Shown: positions 1 through 11,647 of the stretch, piece by piece
How the letters are laid out: every line of letters begins with the position of its first letter
How positions within the stretch are numbered: the first letter of the stretch is position 1
NCBI RefSeq assembly: GCF_001641265.1
Contig: NW_020167538.1
Coordinates: 124,001 to 188,000, forward strand
Source: Pseudogymnoascus destructans
Lineage: Eukaryota; Ascomycota; Leotiomycetes; Thelebolales; Thelebolaceae
Direction: 5' to 3'
Length of the DNA: 64,000 bases
Program-made: the position numbers and the translations under genes
The notes under the pieces: generated by a model
Database searches by the model: none
Seen by the model: the letters and a program-made list of their open reading frames with translations, nothing else
Told to the model about the DNA's origin: nothing

Positions 1-3000
1 ATGCGGGCTACCGAGTCGATGGCACGGCGCAGGGACTCCTCATCCTCCGTATACGCCGGGACCTGGCAAATGATGAACTTGTCCAAGTTCTCCGGGATAT
101 TCTTCGTGCCAAACTGCAGCGCAGCCAGGAACTTGAAGACGATGACACTGCACAGGATAATCGTAATAGCAAGAATCAGATACGCCGCAAACTGGCACTT
201 GACCGAGTTCCTCGTATCCAAATCCCCCACATAAAACAAATTATTCATACACAACAGCATCCTCGCCCTCAGCTCCGCACTCAGCGCAAGCGCCTCCCAC
301 TCCTTCGACACATCCGTCCCCGAGCGGCTCTGAAACAGACTCACCACCAGTGGCTCCATGAACTTCTTCGCGGCCGCCTGGTCCGTCGGCAGGGGGTTAC
401 TCCCGATCTGCTCCAGCTTCTGGCCGCCCTGCAGGTACTTTGTGAAATCGTAGATGCGCCCGTTCAAGATGCCAATCTGCTGTTTCTGCCCCAGCGTCGC
501 AACGTACTTGGAGGTATACCCGAGGTTCCCCTTGAGGTACCCGGATCGCAGCATACGGATCTGCTGCGCCAGCCAGTTGGGGCGCGGGTCGTCGGTGAAG
601 AGGCGGAAATCGTGGTACTGTCTATTCGGATCAGCCGCGCCGATCTGATTTGCCGAGCCCGTGATGTTGGTAGGCGTGAAGTCTAGCTGCACCGAGCCGT
701 CGATGGGCCCGTCTTTGCCTTCGCACAGGGCGGAGACTTGGACGGGGAAGAGAGAGGTGGCGTCGAGGCCGGCGTAGGCGAGGACGTGTTTCGAGTCCAC
801 GAGCTCGGGGATGTGGCGCGTGGCGAAGGAGTTGAGGTCGAATACCATACCCCTGATCGCAACAAGCGCGCCGGGACTGCCAGGTTTGCCATTATACGAC
901 GTCAATTCCGACGGACTAAAGACGTGTTGGCGCGGACAAATGAGCATCGGAAAAACAACGATGAAGAAGACGACAAACAGACAACTAAACCAAATCATAA
1001 AGTTAATCGCCAGCTTCTCCCTCCACGCCATCCTCACATCCTTGCGCTTCATCCGCCCAACCCAACGGATCAGGAAATCCGGAATGAACCACGTGAGGAG
1101 GTACACGAAGAAGACCCAGCGCCTGCGGCTCCCGCTCGTCTTCACCTCCTCCACCTCCACCATCGTCTTCTCGTTCCCGCGCTCCGCCATCTGCTGCAGC
1201 GTGTCCATGTCGCGGAACATATCGCCCCTGCCGAACACGCTCACCGCGGCCTCGGAGCGGGTGTCCGACGCGCCGAAGTAGCCTGCGGGCGACGCGCCGC
1301 GGCCGGAGATCAGGGGAAGGCCTTCGCGCGAATTGCTGTAGCTGCCGTGTGGGTCGCCGGGGGAGAGGCCGTCAACGCCATCATCGCTGTTGACGTAGCG
1401 CCCGCCGAGACTCTCTCTCAGATTCGCGATGGAGAGCCAACAGCGCTCGCTGAGGAAGATGCCCGTGCTACCCACCAAAGCCTCATTACTCGGCCACCTC
1501 CTCGCATCAACCACCATCTCGACCTTCTCCTTCTCGCTCCCGATGAGGATCTGCTCCGACTCCGCGAGGGCGACGAACTCGCCGAACGGGAGGAAGATGC
1601 TGAAATCCGCGTTGCGGAGGCGCTGGCTTATCTCGGCGATGCCGAAGGTCTGGAGCTGGGTGCGCACGCACTTGCTGTCGAATTGGTTGGCGATGCGGCG
1701 GTCGTTGGGCTTGAGACACATGACGAAGTAGGCGTTTGTGTTGGGGGCGGAGAGGGATTTGGTTACATTGTCGATGGAGCTTAGGAATTGCGCTGCGGCG
1801 CCCTGCTGCGCTTGGTCCTTGTCGTTGCGGCTCTTCCTTCCGCCCTTGGTGGGTTTCGCTTTCTCGGCACCGTCGCCGCCTTCGTCAGCAGCGGCGTCGT
1901 CGTCGTCCTCGGCGCCGAATTTCATGGTCAGTTTCGGGGTGCGGGCCTTGCCCATGACGCTGGGCTTGCGGAGGGGTTTGGAGGACACCTGGGCCTGCAT
2001 GATGGTCGTCTTCTCCTGGGGGTGAACGACCGTCTGGAGGGCCTCCTGGCCAAAGAGCTGGCCGACGAAATCGCTCTTAGTAGAACTAATAAGGTTCATC
2101 AGATCACCCGAGATGATCTCGCCGTTCGCCTCCACGAGGCCCGCGACGGGGTACTCGACCTCGCCCGCGAAATGCTTGACTGTGAACGACGCCGCGGTGT
2201 TGAGGCTGGCGAAGTTGGATCCGGGAAGCTTGGCCGTCGCGCTACCGACCGAGATGGCGGGGTTCTTGCCCTCGAAGCGGCGGCGCAGACTCTCGAGGAG
2301 TTGGATGTCGGTGCGGTTCTTGCGGGTCTGGTCGTCGAGGATGCTGAGGAGGCCGTTGCCTGGCTTGAGGAGTCCCGTGACGGCGTCCGAGTTATCGAAG
2401 TAAGACGTCGCTGCGACGTTGACTTCTTCGTTCTCCAGGATCTCAGCCCTGCGCTCAAAGAAGTTGTGGAGGGAGAAGTTATACAGCGATTCGGCCGCGG
2501 CGTTGTTGAGGAGCTGGTCCAGATGTGAGTTCGACGAGGACTGCTGCGCGAAGCCCGGGAAATCAACGATGGAGATGGTATTCGTGACGGCCTCCTCCAC
2601 CGCACACAGCCGCTGGTTGATATTCTCAATCAACAGCGCCACGAGCAGCGAATACAGCATCCTCGCCAACTCATCCGCATTCTCCCTCGCACCCTTGGGA
2701 TCGAGCATGATAGTAACCCGCTCGCGGCTCAGGATCTTCGTCTTATACCCCAACGTGGTCTGCAGGTCGGCAGCGCTTACTTGCAGGAACGCAGCGATGA
2801 TGGCGAGGGTATCTTTGTTCTTGACGACGGTGGAGCTGTGCCCGCCCTCGTGGGAGTAGCCACCGCTGTCGTCGGCGGTGGCGGCCGTTTCATCCGCGGT
2901 CTCGAACTCGAGCTGGCCGATGTGGAGGATAGCTGCGAGGACTTGACAGACCTCCGCGATGACGCTGCGGGGGAACTCGAGCTTGCGCAGGGCGGTCTTG

Positions 3001-3897
3001 AACAGCGTGAAGCCCTCCGCATCATTGATCCCCGCCTTGAGCTGTGTGGGATGTCCGAGGTATCTCCATCGCTTCTGCGCGCCCTTGTTGGCCTCGAACA
3101 CGCCGCCGTGGCTCCCATCAAGACCCAGGTGTGCTTTCTCGGCGCCGCTCGTGCCAGCGAGGAGGTAGTATAGGACGTGGAAGCTGCGCTCTCCCGTCGG
3201 TACCGCAGCGACGCGAGTGCGTTCCAGGCGATGGTCGAGCAGTTTCCCACCGATCAGGCTGGGGTTCGTGGCGCCAGCGGTTTCGTACTGAAGCTCGAAG
3301 AAGAGGCCTGCTTTGGAGGCGGTGGGGGTGGTGGCTGTTTTTGTAGTGGTCAGGGTGTCGAAGACGTATGCGGCGAGTGAGAGTTTCTGAGAGAGCGGGG
3401 TGGCCGATTTCGCCAGAACGGCGGAGAGGAGATGTGAGCGTAGGGTTGTCTTTCCTGATCCCGATTCACCCCTAGATAGACAGAAGGTTAGCCAAACATC
3501 CCCATCCTCCCCCGTGCCTCCCATGCCCAACAATCCCACCCGCAGCAAACCTCCCCCCCCCCCCCCCCCAAAAAAAAAAAAAACAAAAAAAAAGAACCAC
3601 CTACAAAAACACCACCGCCTGATTCTCCGACCTAGCACCCAACCTCAAATAGGCCCTCTCGGCCACATCCTCCGCGCCCGCCATCGCGCTCCCCTCCCTC
3701 CCCCCCCCGGGCCCCTTCGTGCTCCCCGCATACGTATTCAGGCTCAGCAAGGCATGGCTGCTCAGCTGCGCGGTCGGGAGCGAGACGTGGAACCTGCTGG
3801 CGAGGTGGGCGGTGAGGTGAGTGTCGGACTGGAGGTGCGCGGGGAGAGAGGGGAGGGAGGATTGCGAGTGGGCGGCGAGGCCGATGGGTTGGGCCAT
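1..3897 (-). CDS. csmA: Class V chitin synthase with myosin motor domain (5' part; continues past the left edge)
   Basis: This membrane enzyme polymerises UDP-GlcNAc into chitin at growing tips and septa; the N-terminal myosin-like domain is known to bind actin in this family. The start is at 3897 (MAQPIGLAAHSQ). Exon 1 is 3605-3897, and an intron at 3472-3604 (GTAGGT..CTAG) holds a poly-C/poly-A run on the plus strand. Exon 2 runs from 3471 off the window without a stop. About 1,254 residues are present of a family length near 1,850. The P-loop GESGSGKTT (residues 99-107) is intact and straddles the splice junction, which marks class V rather than class VII. After the motor come two membrane segments (around RWVFFVYLLTWFIPDF and FMIWFSCLFVVFFIVV), a cytochrome-b5-like segment (VFDLNSFATRH), another membrane segment and the start of the synthase domain (FIICQVPAYTEDEESLRR). 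The catalytic DAD, EDR and QRRRW motifs lie outside the window. It is divergent from the class VII gene at 5465. Confidence 0.96.
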
Positions 3898-4238
3898 GGC
3901 GGTTGTGGGAGCGGTGAGCGTGGCCCAGTGGGGGAGTGGTGAGGTGGGAGGATTGTAGGGTTGTGGTTGTGGTTGTTGTTACGAGGGTTGTGGTGGGAGG
4001 TAAATTCAAATGCCCAAGCAGAAAAGCGAGTGTGTATGTCGGGAGAGAGCGAGACGAGCGAAGGCTCAAGAGGAAAAGGGTCGGGGGTGCGTCAGAAGGG
4101 AGGAGAGGGAGACATGAGGAGGCCGAGGAGGCTGTGAGGGATTGTTGAAAGGGAAGGATGAGGTTGTTGATGTTGTTGAGGTTGTTGATGGGAGGGGGGA
4201 GGGAGGTGGTGGTTGGACAGGACAGTAGTGTAGTGGTG

Positions 4239-4413
4239 GGTATGTATAGTATACATAGATATGTATACTATACATAGATATGTATAGTATAGTAGGTATG
4301 TATAGTACAGTATAGCATGCATATACATAGTATATACATATACATAGTATATACATATACATACTATATATATACATATACATACTATATGTATACATAT
4401 CGTATATGTATAC
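4239..4413. repeat. AT-rich TATGTATA/TACATA microsatellite-like tract
   Basis: About 175 bp consist almost wholly of alternating TATGTATAG, TATACATA and CATATACATAG words. Because the words are self-complementary, the tract could extrude hairpins or cruciforms. It lies midway in the divergent chitin synthase intergenic region. No coding content. Confidence 0.85.
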
Positions 4414-4500
4414 TTTCTGTAGAGGAGAGGCTGGCTGTCTCTCCCTCCTGTTACTCGTATAGGGATATCTAAAAGACAACCAGCTGCATCTGGGTTGAGC

Positions 4501-4540
4501 GTGCGGGTGCGTGCGGGTGCGTGCGGGTGCGTGCGGGTAT
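4501..4540. repeat. GTGCGGGTGC 10-bp tandem repeat, four copies
   Basis: Four consecutive 10-bp units, the last diverging at its final bases. Short GC-rich tract between the AT tract and the TCCACTCCAGCG repeat. Confidence 0.9.
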
Positions 4541-4635
4541 GCTGGCGAGACATGTCTTACCTAAGACATGGGTAATCTTAGGGGGGAGCAAAGGCACCTA
4601 CGAATGGCTATTTTTGGCACTGCCGCTACAGCGTC

Positions 4636-4785
4636 ACCGTCCACTCCAGCGTCTACTCCAGCGTCCACCGTCCACTCCAGCGTCTACTCCAGCGTCCACC
4701 GTCCACTCCAGCGTCTACTCCAGCGCTACTCCAGCGCTACTCCAGCGCTACTCCAGCGTCCACTCTAGCAACCACCGTCCACTCC
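4636..4785. repeat. Degenerate TCCACTCCAGCG/TCTACTCCAGCG tandem repeat
   Basis: The plus strand repeats CCAGCG followed by TCTACT, TCCACCG or CTACT over about 150 bp. Unit length varies from 9 to about 27 bp with higher-order repeats, the pattern expected from slippage and unequal exchange. Confidence 0.85.
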
Positions 4786-4950
4786 ACCCTCCATACAAGT
4801 ACTGTAGCATAGTGTACTTCCGCACATGTACCTTTAGTCGTCAATCCCGTACTCTCTACCTCCCTCCCTCCCCTGTACCTGATTCCACACAACTGCATCC
4901 GTAACACTATCCGTATTCTCTCTTTGATTAGTAATACCTTTTATTCCTTC

Positions 4951-5110
4951 TACTCCTACTCCTACTACTCCTACTACTCCTACTACTCCTACTACTCCTA
5001 CTACTCCTACTACTACTCCTACTCCTACTACTCCTAACTCCTACTCCTACTACTACTCCTACTACTCCTACTACTCCTAACTCCACTCCTCCACTCCTCC
5101 ACTCCTCCTC
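4951..5110. repeat. TACTCC/TACTACTCC pyrimidine-rich microsatellite
   Basis: An imperfect (TAC)n-TCC tract of about 160 bp with a strong purine/pyrimidine strand bias. Peptides it encodes on the minus strand are Ser/Arg or Gly/Val runs and are not taken as genes. Confidence 0.9.
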
Positions 5111-5181
5111 CTCTACCTCTACCTTCTCCATCTATCTGCCTTTTAATCAACCACGTTCGTTTCAGCCTCTCGTTACTCCCT

Positions 5182-5228
5182 CCACCACTACCACCACTAC
5201 CACCACTACCACCACTACCACCACTACC
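5182..5228. repeat. ACCACT/ACCACC microsatellite
   Basis: About 47 bp of uninterrupted CCACCACTA-type repeat, 240 bp upstream of the class VII start codon. Confidence 0.85.
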
Positions 5229-5385
5229 CTCCCTAACCCTTCCTTCCTTTTCCTCGACAAGAAAATCTTCCACCTAAACCGACAGTTCAATCTCTCTCCA
5301 TGGGCCTTCGCCAGCAATAAACCGGCTGCCAGCAAGCAAGACTCTGACCTGGCCGCGCGAGTGTCCGCACAACCACCATCACCTC

Positions 5386-5457
5386 ACTCCCTCGCCAGAC
5401 GACTACAACACTCCCTCGCCAGACGACTACAACACTCCCTCGCCAGACGACTACAAC
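5386..5457 (+). repeat. 24-bp tandem repeat, three copies, just upstream of the class VII ATG
   Basis: Three head-to-tail copies of a 24-bp unit (ACTCCCTCGCCAGACGAC followed by TACAAC) are identical as read and end 7 bp before the ATG at 5465. They should lie in the 5' leader of the class VII mRNA. Copy number could vary between strains and affect translation, but that is only inference. Confidence 0.9.
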
Positions 5458-5464
5458 AACCACC

Positions 5465-8400
5465 ATGACAAACAACAACCGCCACTCCATCATGTCCCTC
5501 GGCTCCATGGGCGGCGCCATACGAGGCCCCCCCCGCAACTCACCCGGCCAGCAGTCCTCCCAGGTCTCCACGACCACCCTGCTCAACGCCCTCCACAACA
5601 CCTACACCTCGTCCCAGCCCTACCAGCTGGATGCCAGCACGAGCCTCGTGGTCAACACCTGGCTGACGGCTACGCAGGTCGATCATAATGGCGGGTCCGG
5701 CGGGGTTGTGGACGCCGCTCTGGCGGCGAGAGCCTGGGAGCATGCCAGGAGACGGGCGGAGGATGGGTGTATCATGCTCGGGTATGGATAGCCCTCACTA
5801 CACCATCTAAGTGAGAACAAAATACTAACAAACACCCCCCCCCCCCAACAGATACCTCCACGAATCCGCCCCCTCCGTCATCGTCCCTTTCCTCTCCACC
5901 CTCCCCCTCAAGATGCCCGCATCACTCTACACGGCCCTCAACGTCCTCCGCCCCTTCACCCACGCCGTGACGCCCCAAAACGGGTCCACGCCCCTCCACT
6001 CCGCCCTCGGCGTCACCCTCACCCTGACCCTCGACGGGCACCTCACCGGCGCCGCGCTCGCCCTGTCCCGGGGCGGCATCGACACCGCGCGCGGCCTGCT
6101 CAATGTCCCCGCCGCCCCGGGCCACCGCGCCTTCGACGTCTTCTACTACCTCCTCACCTCCGCCTCCACGGCTGCCGAGCGGGAGTTCCTCGGTCTCAAG
6201 GCCCCGTCCACGTATGCCCTGCTCTCGCGCTCGGGCACGTACGATCCGCCTCCCTACGTCCCTACTGCTGATGACTCGGCGGCGGCGGAGGACTTCCGCG
6301 CGGGTCTCAAGGAGATCGGGATTAAGGGCTCCGCGCACCGGAATCTGCTCTCTATGCTTATCGGGATCTTGAAGCTGGGCGATTCGCTGAGCTTCAACCT
6401 CGATGGCGATGCGCTCGAGGAGGTCTGCGAGGATATTGGAGGCTTGCTTGGGCTTGACCCGGAACTGCTGGCTTCGAAGTGCTCGACTGCGGAGAGGGAG
6501 ACGTTAGTCGGCGCACTGTACGAGGCGGTGGTGGATTGGGTGGTTTCCAGGGCGAACTCGGCCATTGCGTCTGAGATGCTGAGGATTAGGAATGTGGATG
6601 ACTCGAGTGATGGCGAGAGGACGCCAGGCACAGACGAGGATAGCGGGGATACGGTGTGCATCACCGTTCTCGAGGTGCCGGGCGTGGCGCTCGGCAAGGC
6701 CGCGGCGATGAGGGGTGTGTTTGACGACACCCAAGGCATCAACGCCGAGATGAAGGAGGACGGCGTGGATATCGTCGCTGCTGGATCCTCGGTGCTCCGC
6801 GAGATGGAGAATGCCGTCTCGGAAGTCGGACCGGAGCTAGGCATCATGACCGGGCCCCCCGGCCGGGACCGCGAGCACGCCCGCGACCGCCGCGAGGCCG
6901 TCCTCGAGAAAGTCGGTCGCGAAGGCGAGGAAGACGGTTTCCTGAAGACCATCATCTTCCCCGTCGATGGCGAGGGCGTCAACCTCGGCCGCCAGGGCCG
7001 CCTCGACCTCACCACCGTCCTCGGCAGCAGCAGGGTCTGGTACCACCTCTCCCTGCACCCCGTGGACGACGCGCCCGCCTCCCTCGTCTCCCTCCCCTCC
7101 ACCACCTCCGCCTGGTCCGCAGGCACCATGTCGCGCCAGCTGCGCGCGTGGCGCCTGCCCGAGTGGGCGAACCGACGCACGAAGAACCTGGATTTCACGG
7201 CCGATTTCGACCATGATGAGTTCGCGGTCCGCTACGCCTCGCTCGGATGCAAGGATGGCCGCGATGGCGTCGAGTCCTGGGTCCTGGAGCGGGGGTGGAC
7301 GAACGGCGAGGTCGTCGTGGGGCGCGAGCGCGTGTGGATGCGTGAGGGCGCTTGGTGGGAGGCGGAGAGTATGTTTGATCTCACCCCTACCCAGGCGGGT
7401 GGCGAGTACGGCGTCCTTGGCGACCTGCTGGGTGCTGGGGGGTTCGAGTCGGGATACCCGGCTGGGGGGAACGATGCGAGTGGGTTCTTCAATGCCGCGC
7501 CTTCCGAGCTGCATCACCAGGATAGCAGGGAGGGGTTCCTGCAGCCGGGTGATGGCGGGGCGAGGGCCAAGAGCGTGTTTGGCGCGCAGTCGAAGGCGCC
7601 GACGCGGGCCCAGGGCGCGGGGGATTATGGGCTGGGATTCAAGGGGGATAACACGCAGGGGCATGTGGATTATGACAATGAGCTGGGCGAGTTTGTGGAT
7701 AATCTCGATCCGGAGCTGGCGAATCCCCGGGCGGTCGTGACGGATAAGGTTACGTTCAGTCGCAGGCTGTGGGTGGGCATCGTGTGGGCGCTTACGTTCT
7801 GGATTCCCTCGTTCATGCTGCGCCATGTTGGGCGCATGAAGCGGCCCGATGTGCGCATGGCGTGGCGCGAGAAGGTGGTGTTGGTTTTCATCATCTTCCT
7901 CATCAACGGCATCATCGTCTTCTACATTGTGGTGTTTGGGCGGCTGCTGTGTCCGAACTTCGACAAGGTCTGGGACACGGCGAACGTCGCGACGCATCAG
8001 GGGGATAATGATTTCTGGGTCAGCATCCATGGCAAGGTGTATGATATCTCGAATTTCTGGAAGCAGGATCATGGGACGACGTCGAGGCCGGTGCGGAGCT
8101 CGGATATGGGACAGCTGAGGGGGCTGAATCTGGATGCGTATTTCATGCCGCCGTTGACGTTTTCGTGCCCGGATGTCGTTACCGATCCGTTGGTTTATGT
8201 TATGCAGAATGGTACGCAGTCAGCGTTCAGCTGGGCGCTGCATGATTCTGGACCGTTCAGGGATAGCTCTACCACGGATAAGATGCACCTTCAGGACTGG
8301 TACCAGGCGACGTTCCTGCCGCGCATGAAGGAGTACTACAAGGGCCACCTCGTCACCAAGGCGGACTTAGTCAAGTCGGATGGCTCGGATAATAGCCATT

Positions 8401-10973
8401 ACTGGTTCATCATCGACGGCGCCATCTACGATCTCAACAACTACTTCTACACCCTCCATACGATGGGCGGCCAAGCCCTCTACGACTACCTCAACCCCGG
8501 CTTCTCGACCATGGTCAAGAACAACCCGGGCCAAGACCTAACCGGCGCGTACGCCCAGCTCCTCGCCACAGCCACCAGCGACGCCGAGAGCACCTCCATC
8601 AAGAACAGCTTCAACTGCGTCAAGAACACCTTCTACATCGGCATCCCCGATTTCCGCTGGACCCCACGCTGTCAAGCTAACAACTACATCCTCCTCGCCT
8701 TCACCATCATCCTGTGCATGGTCATTGGTGTCAAGTTCCTGGCTGCGCTGCAGTTCGGGTCGAAGCGAAGGCCGGCGGCGCAGGATAAATTCGTTGTTTG
8801 CCAGGTTCCCGCGTATACGGAAGGCGAGGAGTCGCTGCGCAAGGCGCTTGATTCGTTGACGGCGCTGCAGTATGATAATAAGCGCAAGCTCCTCTGTGTT
8901 ATCTGCGACGGCATGATTGTCGGTGGTGGCAACGACCGCCCCACCCCGAAGATCGTCCTAGACATCCTAGGCGTGGACCCGAAGATCGACCCCCCCGCCC
9001 TCCCCTTCCACTCCGTCGGCCAAAGCGGCGAGCAGCTCAACTACGGCAAAGTGTACTCCGGCCTGTACGAGTTCGAGGGCAACGTCGTCCCCTACCTCGT
9101 CATCGTCAAAGTCGGCAAGGAATCCGAGCAATCCAAATCCAAGCCCGGCAACCGCGGCAAGCGCGACTCCCAAATCCTGCTCATGAGCTTCCTCAACCGC
9201 GTGCACCACCGCTCCCCCATGAACCCGCTCGAGCTCGAGATGTTCCACCAGATCAACAACATCATCGGCGTCGACCCGGAGCTGTACGAGTACCTGTTCA
9301 TGGTTGATGCGGATACGAGCGTGAGGGAGGATTCGCTGAATCGCCTCGTCGCGGCGTGCGCGAATGATGCGAGGATTGCGGGGGTGTGTGGGGAGACGAG
9401 TTTGGAGAATGAGGAGAAGAGCTGGTGGACGATGATTCAGGTCTATGAGTACTTTATTTCGCATCATTTGGCGAAGGCGTTTGAGTCGCTGTTTGGGAGT
9501 GTTACTTGTTTGCCTGGATGGTGAGTTTTCTCGATTCTGCTCTGGTTATACGATGATTGGAGACGACGGCATGCTAACTCGGATAGTTTCACCATGTACC
9601 GCCTCCGCACCGCTGACAAAGGTAAGCCCCTCCTCATCTCCGACGCCATCGTCAGCGAATACGCCGACTGCGACGTCGACACGCTCCACAAGAAGAACCT
9701 CCTCTCCCTCGGCGAGGACCGCTTCCTCACCACCCTAATGACCAAGCACTTCCCCTACATGTCGTACAAATTCATCCCCGACGCCTACGCCAGCACCGCC
9801 GCACCCGACACCTGGTCCGTGCTCCTGTCCCAGCGTCGTCGCTGGATCAACTCTACGATCCATAATCTGGCCGAGCTGGTGCGTCTCAGGGAGATGTGCG
9901 GATTCTGCTGCTTCAGTATGCGTTTCGTCGTCTTTATCGATCTTTTCGGAACCATTATCTTGCCCGCCACGTGCGTGTACCTGGTCTATCTCATCACGAC
10001 CGTCGCGCTCGGGAAATCCCAATTCCCGCTCATCTCCATCATCATGATCGCCTGCGTCTACGGTTTACAAGCCATTATCTTCATCCTCAAGCGGCAGTGG
10101 CAGCACATCGGCTGGATGATCATCTACATCCTCGCCTTCCCCATCTACTCCTTCGTGCTCCCCGTCTACTCCTTCTGGAACCAGGACAACTTCACCTGGG
10201 GCTCCACGCGCATCGTCATCGGCGAGTCCGGGGATAAACGCCTCGTCGCCATCGATGATGATGGCTTCGACCCGCGCTCTATCCCGCTGCAGCGCTGGGA
10301 CGATTACGCAGCTGCCAACGCCCTACCGGGGCGCCGCGCGGCGGGGTTGGAGAAGTTGGAGAATCCGTATGATGATGCTTATGAGATGGATGATTTCCGC
10401 TCTGTGTACTCGTCTGTCAAACCCGCTTCGACCATGGGCTTTGGAGGCGGTGGGGGGGTGCCGGGGCGGCGTTTCATCCCGCCGCCCCTCCCGTCGCCGT
10501 ATGGAGCGGGGCAGCAGGGGCAGGTTAGTAGACAATCTGTCTTCTCGACATCGCCGTATGCGGATCAGCCACAGCAGGTGACGAGGCGGCCTAGTATGCT
10601 TTCCCTCGGCTCGCCGATGGAGAATCCCTATGCGGCCGGGGGGGCGCGACCGAACACGATTCACGTCTCCACCCTTCCTTCATCCGAAAACCTACTCGGG
10701 GGGATGGGTTCCCCATCTCCCGGTCCTGGTGCTAGGGGGAACAGAAACACGATAGGTTACCCGATGGGTGGTGCAGGCCCCGCACCGGGTGGACCGAGCG
10801 ATGAAGCGGTTGTTGAGGCGATAAGGGCGTGTTTGGCGGATGTGGATCTGGATACTGTGACGAAGAAGCAGGTTAGGGCGCTGGTGGAGCAGAGACTCGG
10901 GGGGGGCGTTGGGGGGGTGGATAGGAGGGCGTTTGTGGATCGGGCTATTGATGGGGAGTTGGCTAATATGTAG
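5465..10973 (+). CDS. csmB: Class VII chitin synthase with degenerate myosin-like domain
   Basis: A membrane chitin synthase of the myosin-motor-like type. Three exons are inferred: 5465-5781, 5852-9520 and 9587-10973. The introns are 5782-5851 (GTATGG..CAACAG) and 9521-9586 (GTGAGT..GATAG, branch GCTAAC at 9573). Splicing gives 1,790 codons exactly. The N-terminal motor-like region lacks the GESGxGKT P-loop seen in the divergent gene, the hallmark of class VII. Then come paired membrane segments (VGIVWALTFWIPSFML, FIIFLINGIIVFYIVV), a cytochrome-b5-like segment (IHGKVYDISNFW) and the synthase core, with VDADT near residue 1257, LGEDR near 1368 and QRRRW near 1409. Three membrane segments follow. 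A Pro/Gly-rich linker leads to a DEK-like C-terminal domain in the last 55 residues. The gene shares its upstream region with the class V gene. Confidence 0.96.
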
Positions 10974-11437
10974 TCTGTCTCACTATTGTGAGGGGGGAAG
11001 GGGCGGGGTGATGTAGGGGGAAGAGGGAGTGAGAAAGAAGGAGAGGGGGGTGGGGGATGCTTGCATTTTGGCACGGAGCATTTTGATTTTCCGCTTTTTT
11101 TTTTATTTGGGGGGGTTTTTATTTGTCGCTGTTTGTTTGGTGGGTGTTTTGCTGCGGTCTGTTTTGCTTGGAATCGTGTGTGGAAAATTGGCGGCTGGGT
11201 GCTATCTGCGCGTTTTTGATTTTTTTTGGGGGGGGGAGGGGAGGGGGGGAAAAGTTAAATGTGTGTGTGTGTGATTATAGTAGCTGTAATAGAAGGATGG
11301 GGGAGGGAAATGAAAATATATCTTGGCTCTACTCTGCGTTGCTCTTTTGGTGTGGTGTGGTTTGTTTGTTGTGATATAACGTATTTTAATGTAAATTTAT
11401 TTATTTATAACGTCAGGGTTCGAAACTCGAGTATACT
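10974..11437. other. 3' flank of the class VII gene; GT-rich, no gene
   Basis: About 460 bp following the stop codon, with T and G homopolymers (for example at 11095-11105 and 11219-11250) and a short GT run near 11262. It is probably the 3' UTR and terminator region. No gene seen. Confidence 0.6.
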
Positions 11438-11505
11438 AGACAGTTTTAGCAGCTTGACCAACGATGTAATTGACCATTACCTAATGTAGTAATTGCCAAG
11501 CTGCC
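11438..11505 (+). repeat. Left terminal inverted repeat of the Harbinger-like element
   Basis: The outer 22 bp begin AGACAGTTTTAGCAGC and are mirrored at the right end with one mismatch. The inner block (GACCATTACC, TAGTAATTGCCAAG) is also mirrored. Target duplication ACT lies at 11435-11437. Confidence 0.88.
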
Positions 11506-11647
11506 AAGTGATGCTAATATTCGCCGTAGCTTATAGTAGTAGTAGTCCCTTACCACCCCTGTAGTAACGCCCAATGTAGTAATATCATATTCAAACACTG
11601 CCTCCTGAAGTAGCGTTTGAAGCTGTAGATAGCTATATAGTAATAAA

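Larger units (their letters stand above)
3898..5464. promoter_or_regulatory. Shared bidirectional intergenic region of the chitin synthase pair
   Basis: These 1,567 bp separate the start codons of the two divergent chitin synthase genes and must hold both promoters and 5' leaders. No credible gene is present; the reading frames are low-complexity. The region is dominated by unlike tandem repeats, listed separately: an AT palindromic tract, a GTGCGGGTGC repeat, a TCCACTCCAGCG-type repeat, TACTCC and ACCACT triplet-type tracts, and a 24-bp repeat next to the class VII start. Co-regulation is an inference from the arrangement, which is conserved for this gene pair in other filamentous fungi. Confidence 0.7.

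Noticed and set aside
738..1784. 348-codon plus-strand frame (and 1788-2528 plus)
   Set aside because: It is antisense to the class V chitin synthase exon, in a GC-rich coding region. It has no family motif; the minus strand is fully explained.
4066..4553. Tyr/Ile-rich minus-strand frames
   Set aside because: They are translations of the TATGTATA microsatellite.
4501..5457. Possible CRISPR-like array of direct repeats
   Set aside because: The units are adjacent tandem repeats without unique spacers, in a eukaryotic genome.
5922..8072. Long minus-strand frames (5922-6338, 6254-7198, 6837-8072)
   Set aside because: They are antisense shadows of the class VII chitin synthase, whose plus-strand frame holds all family motifs.
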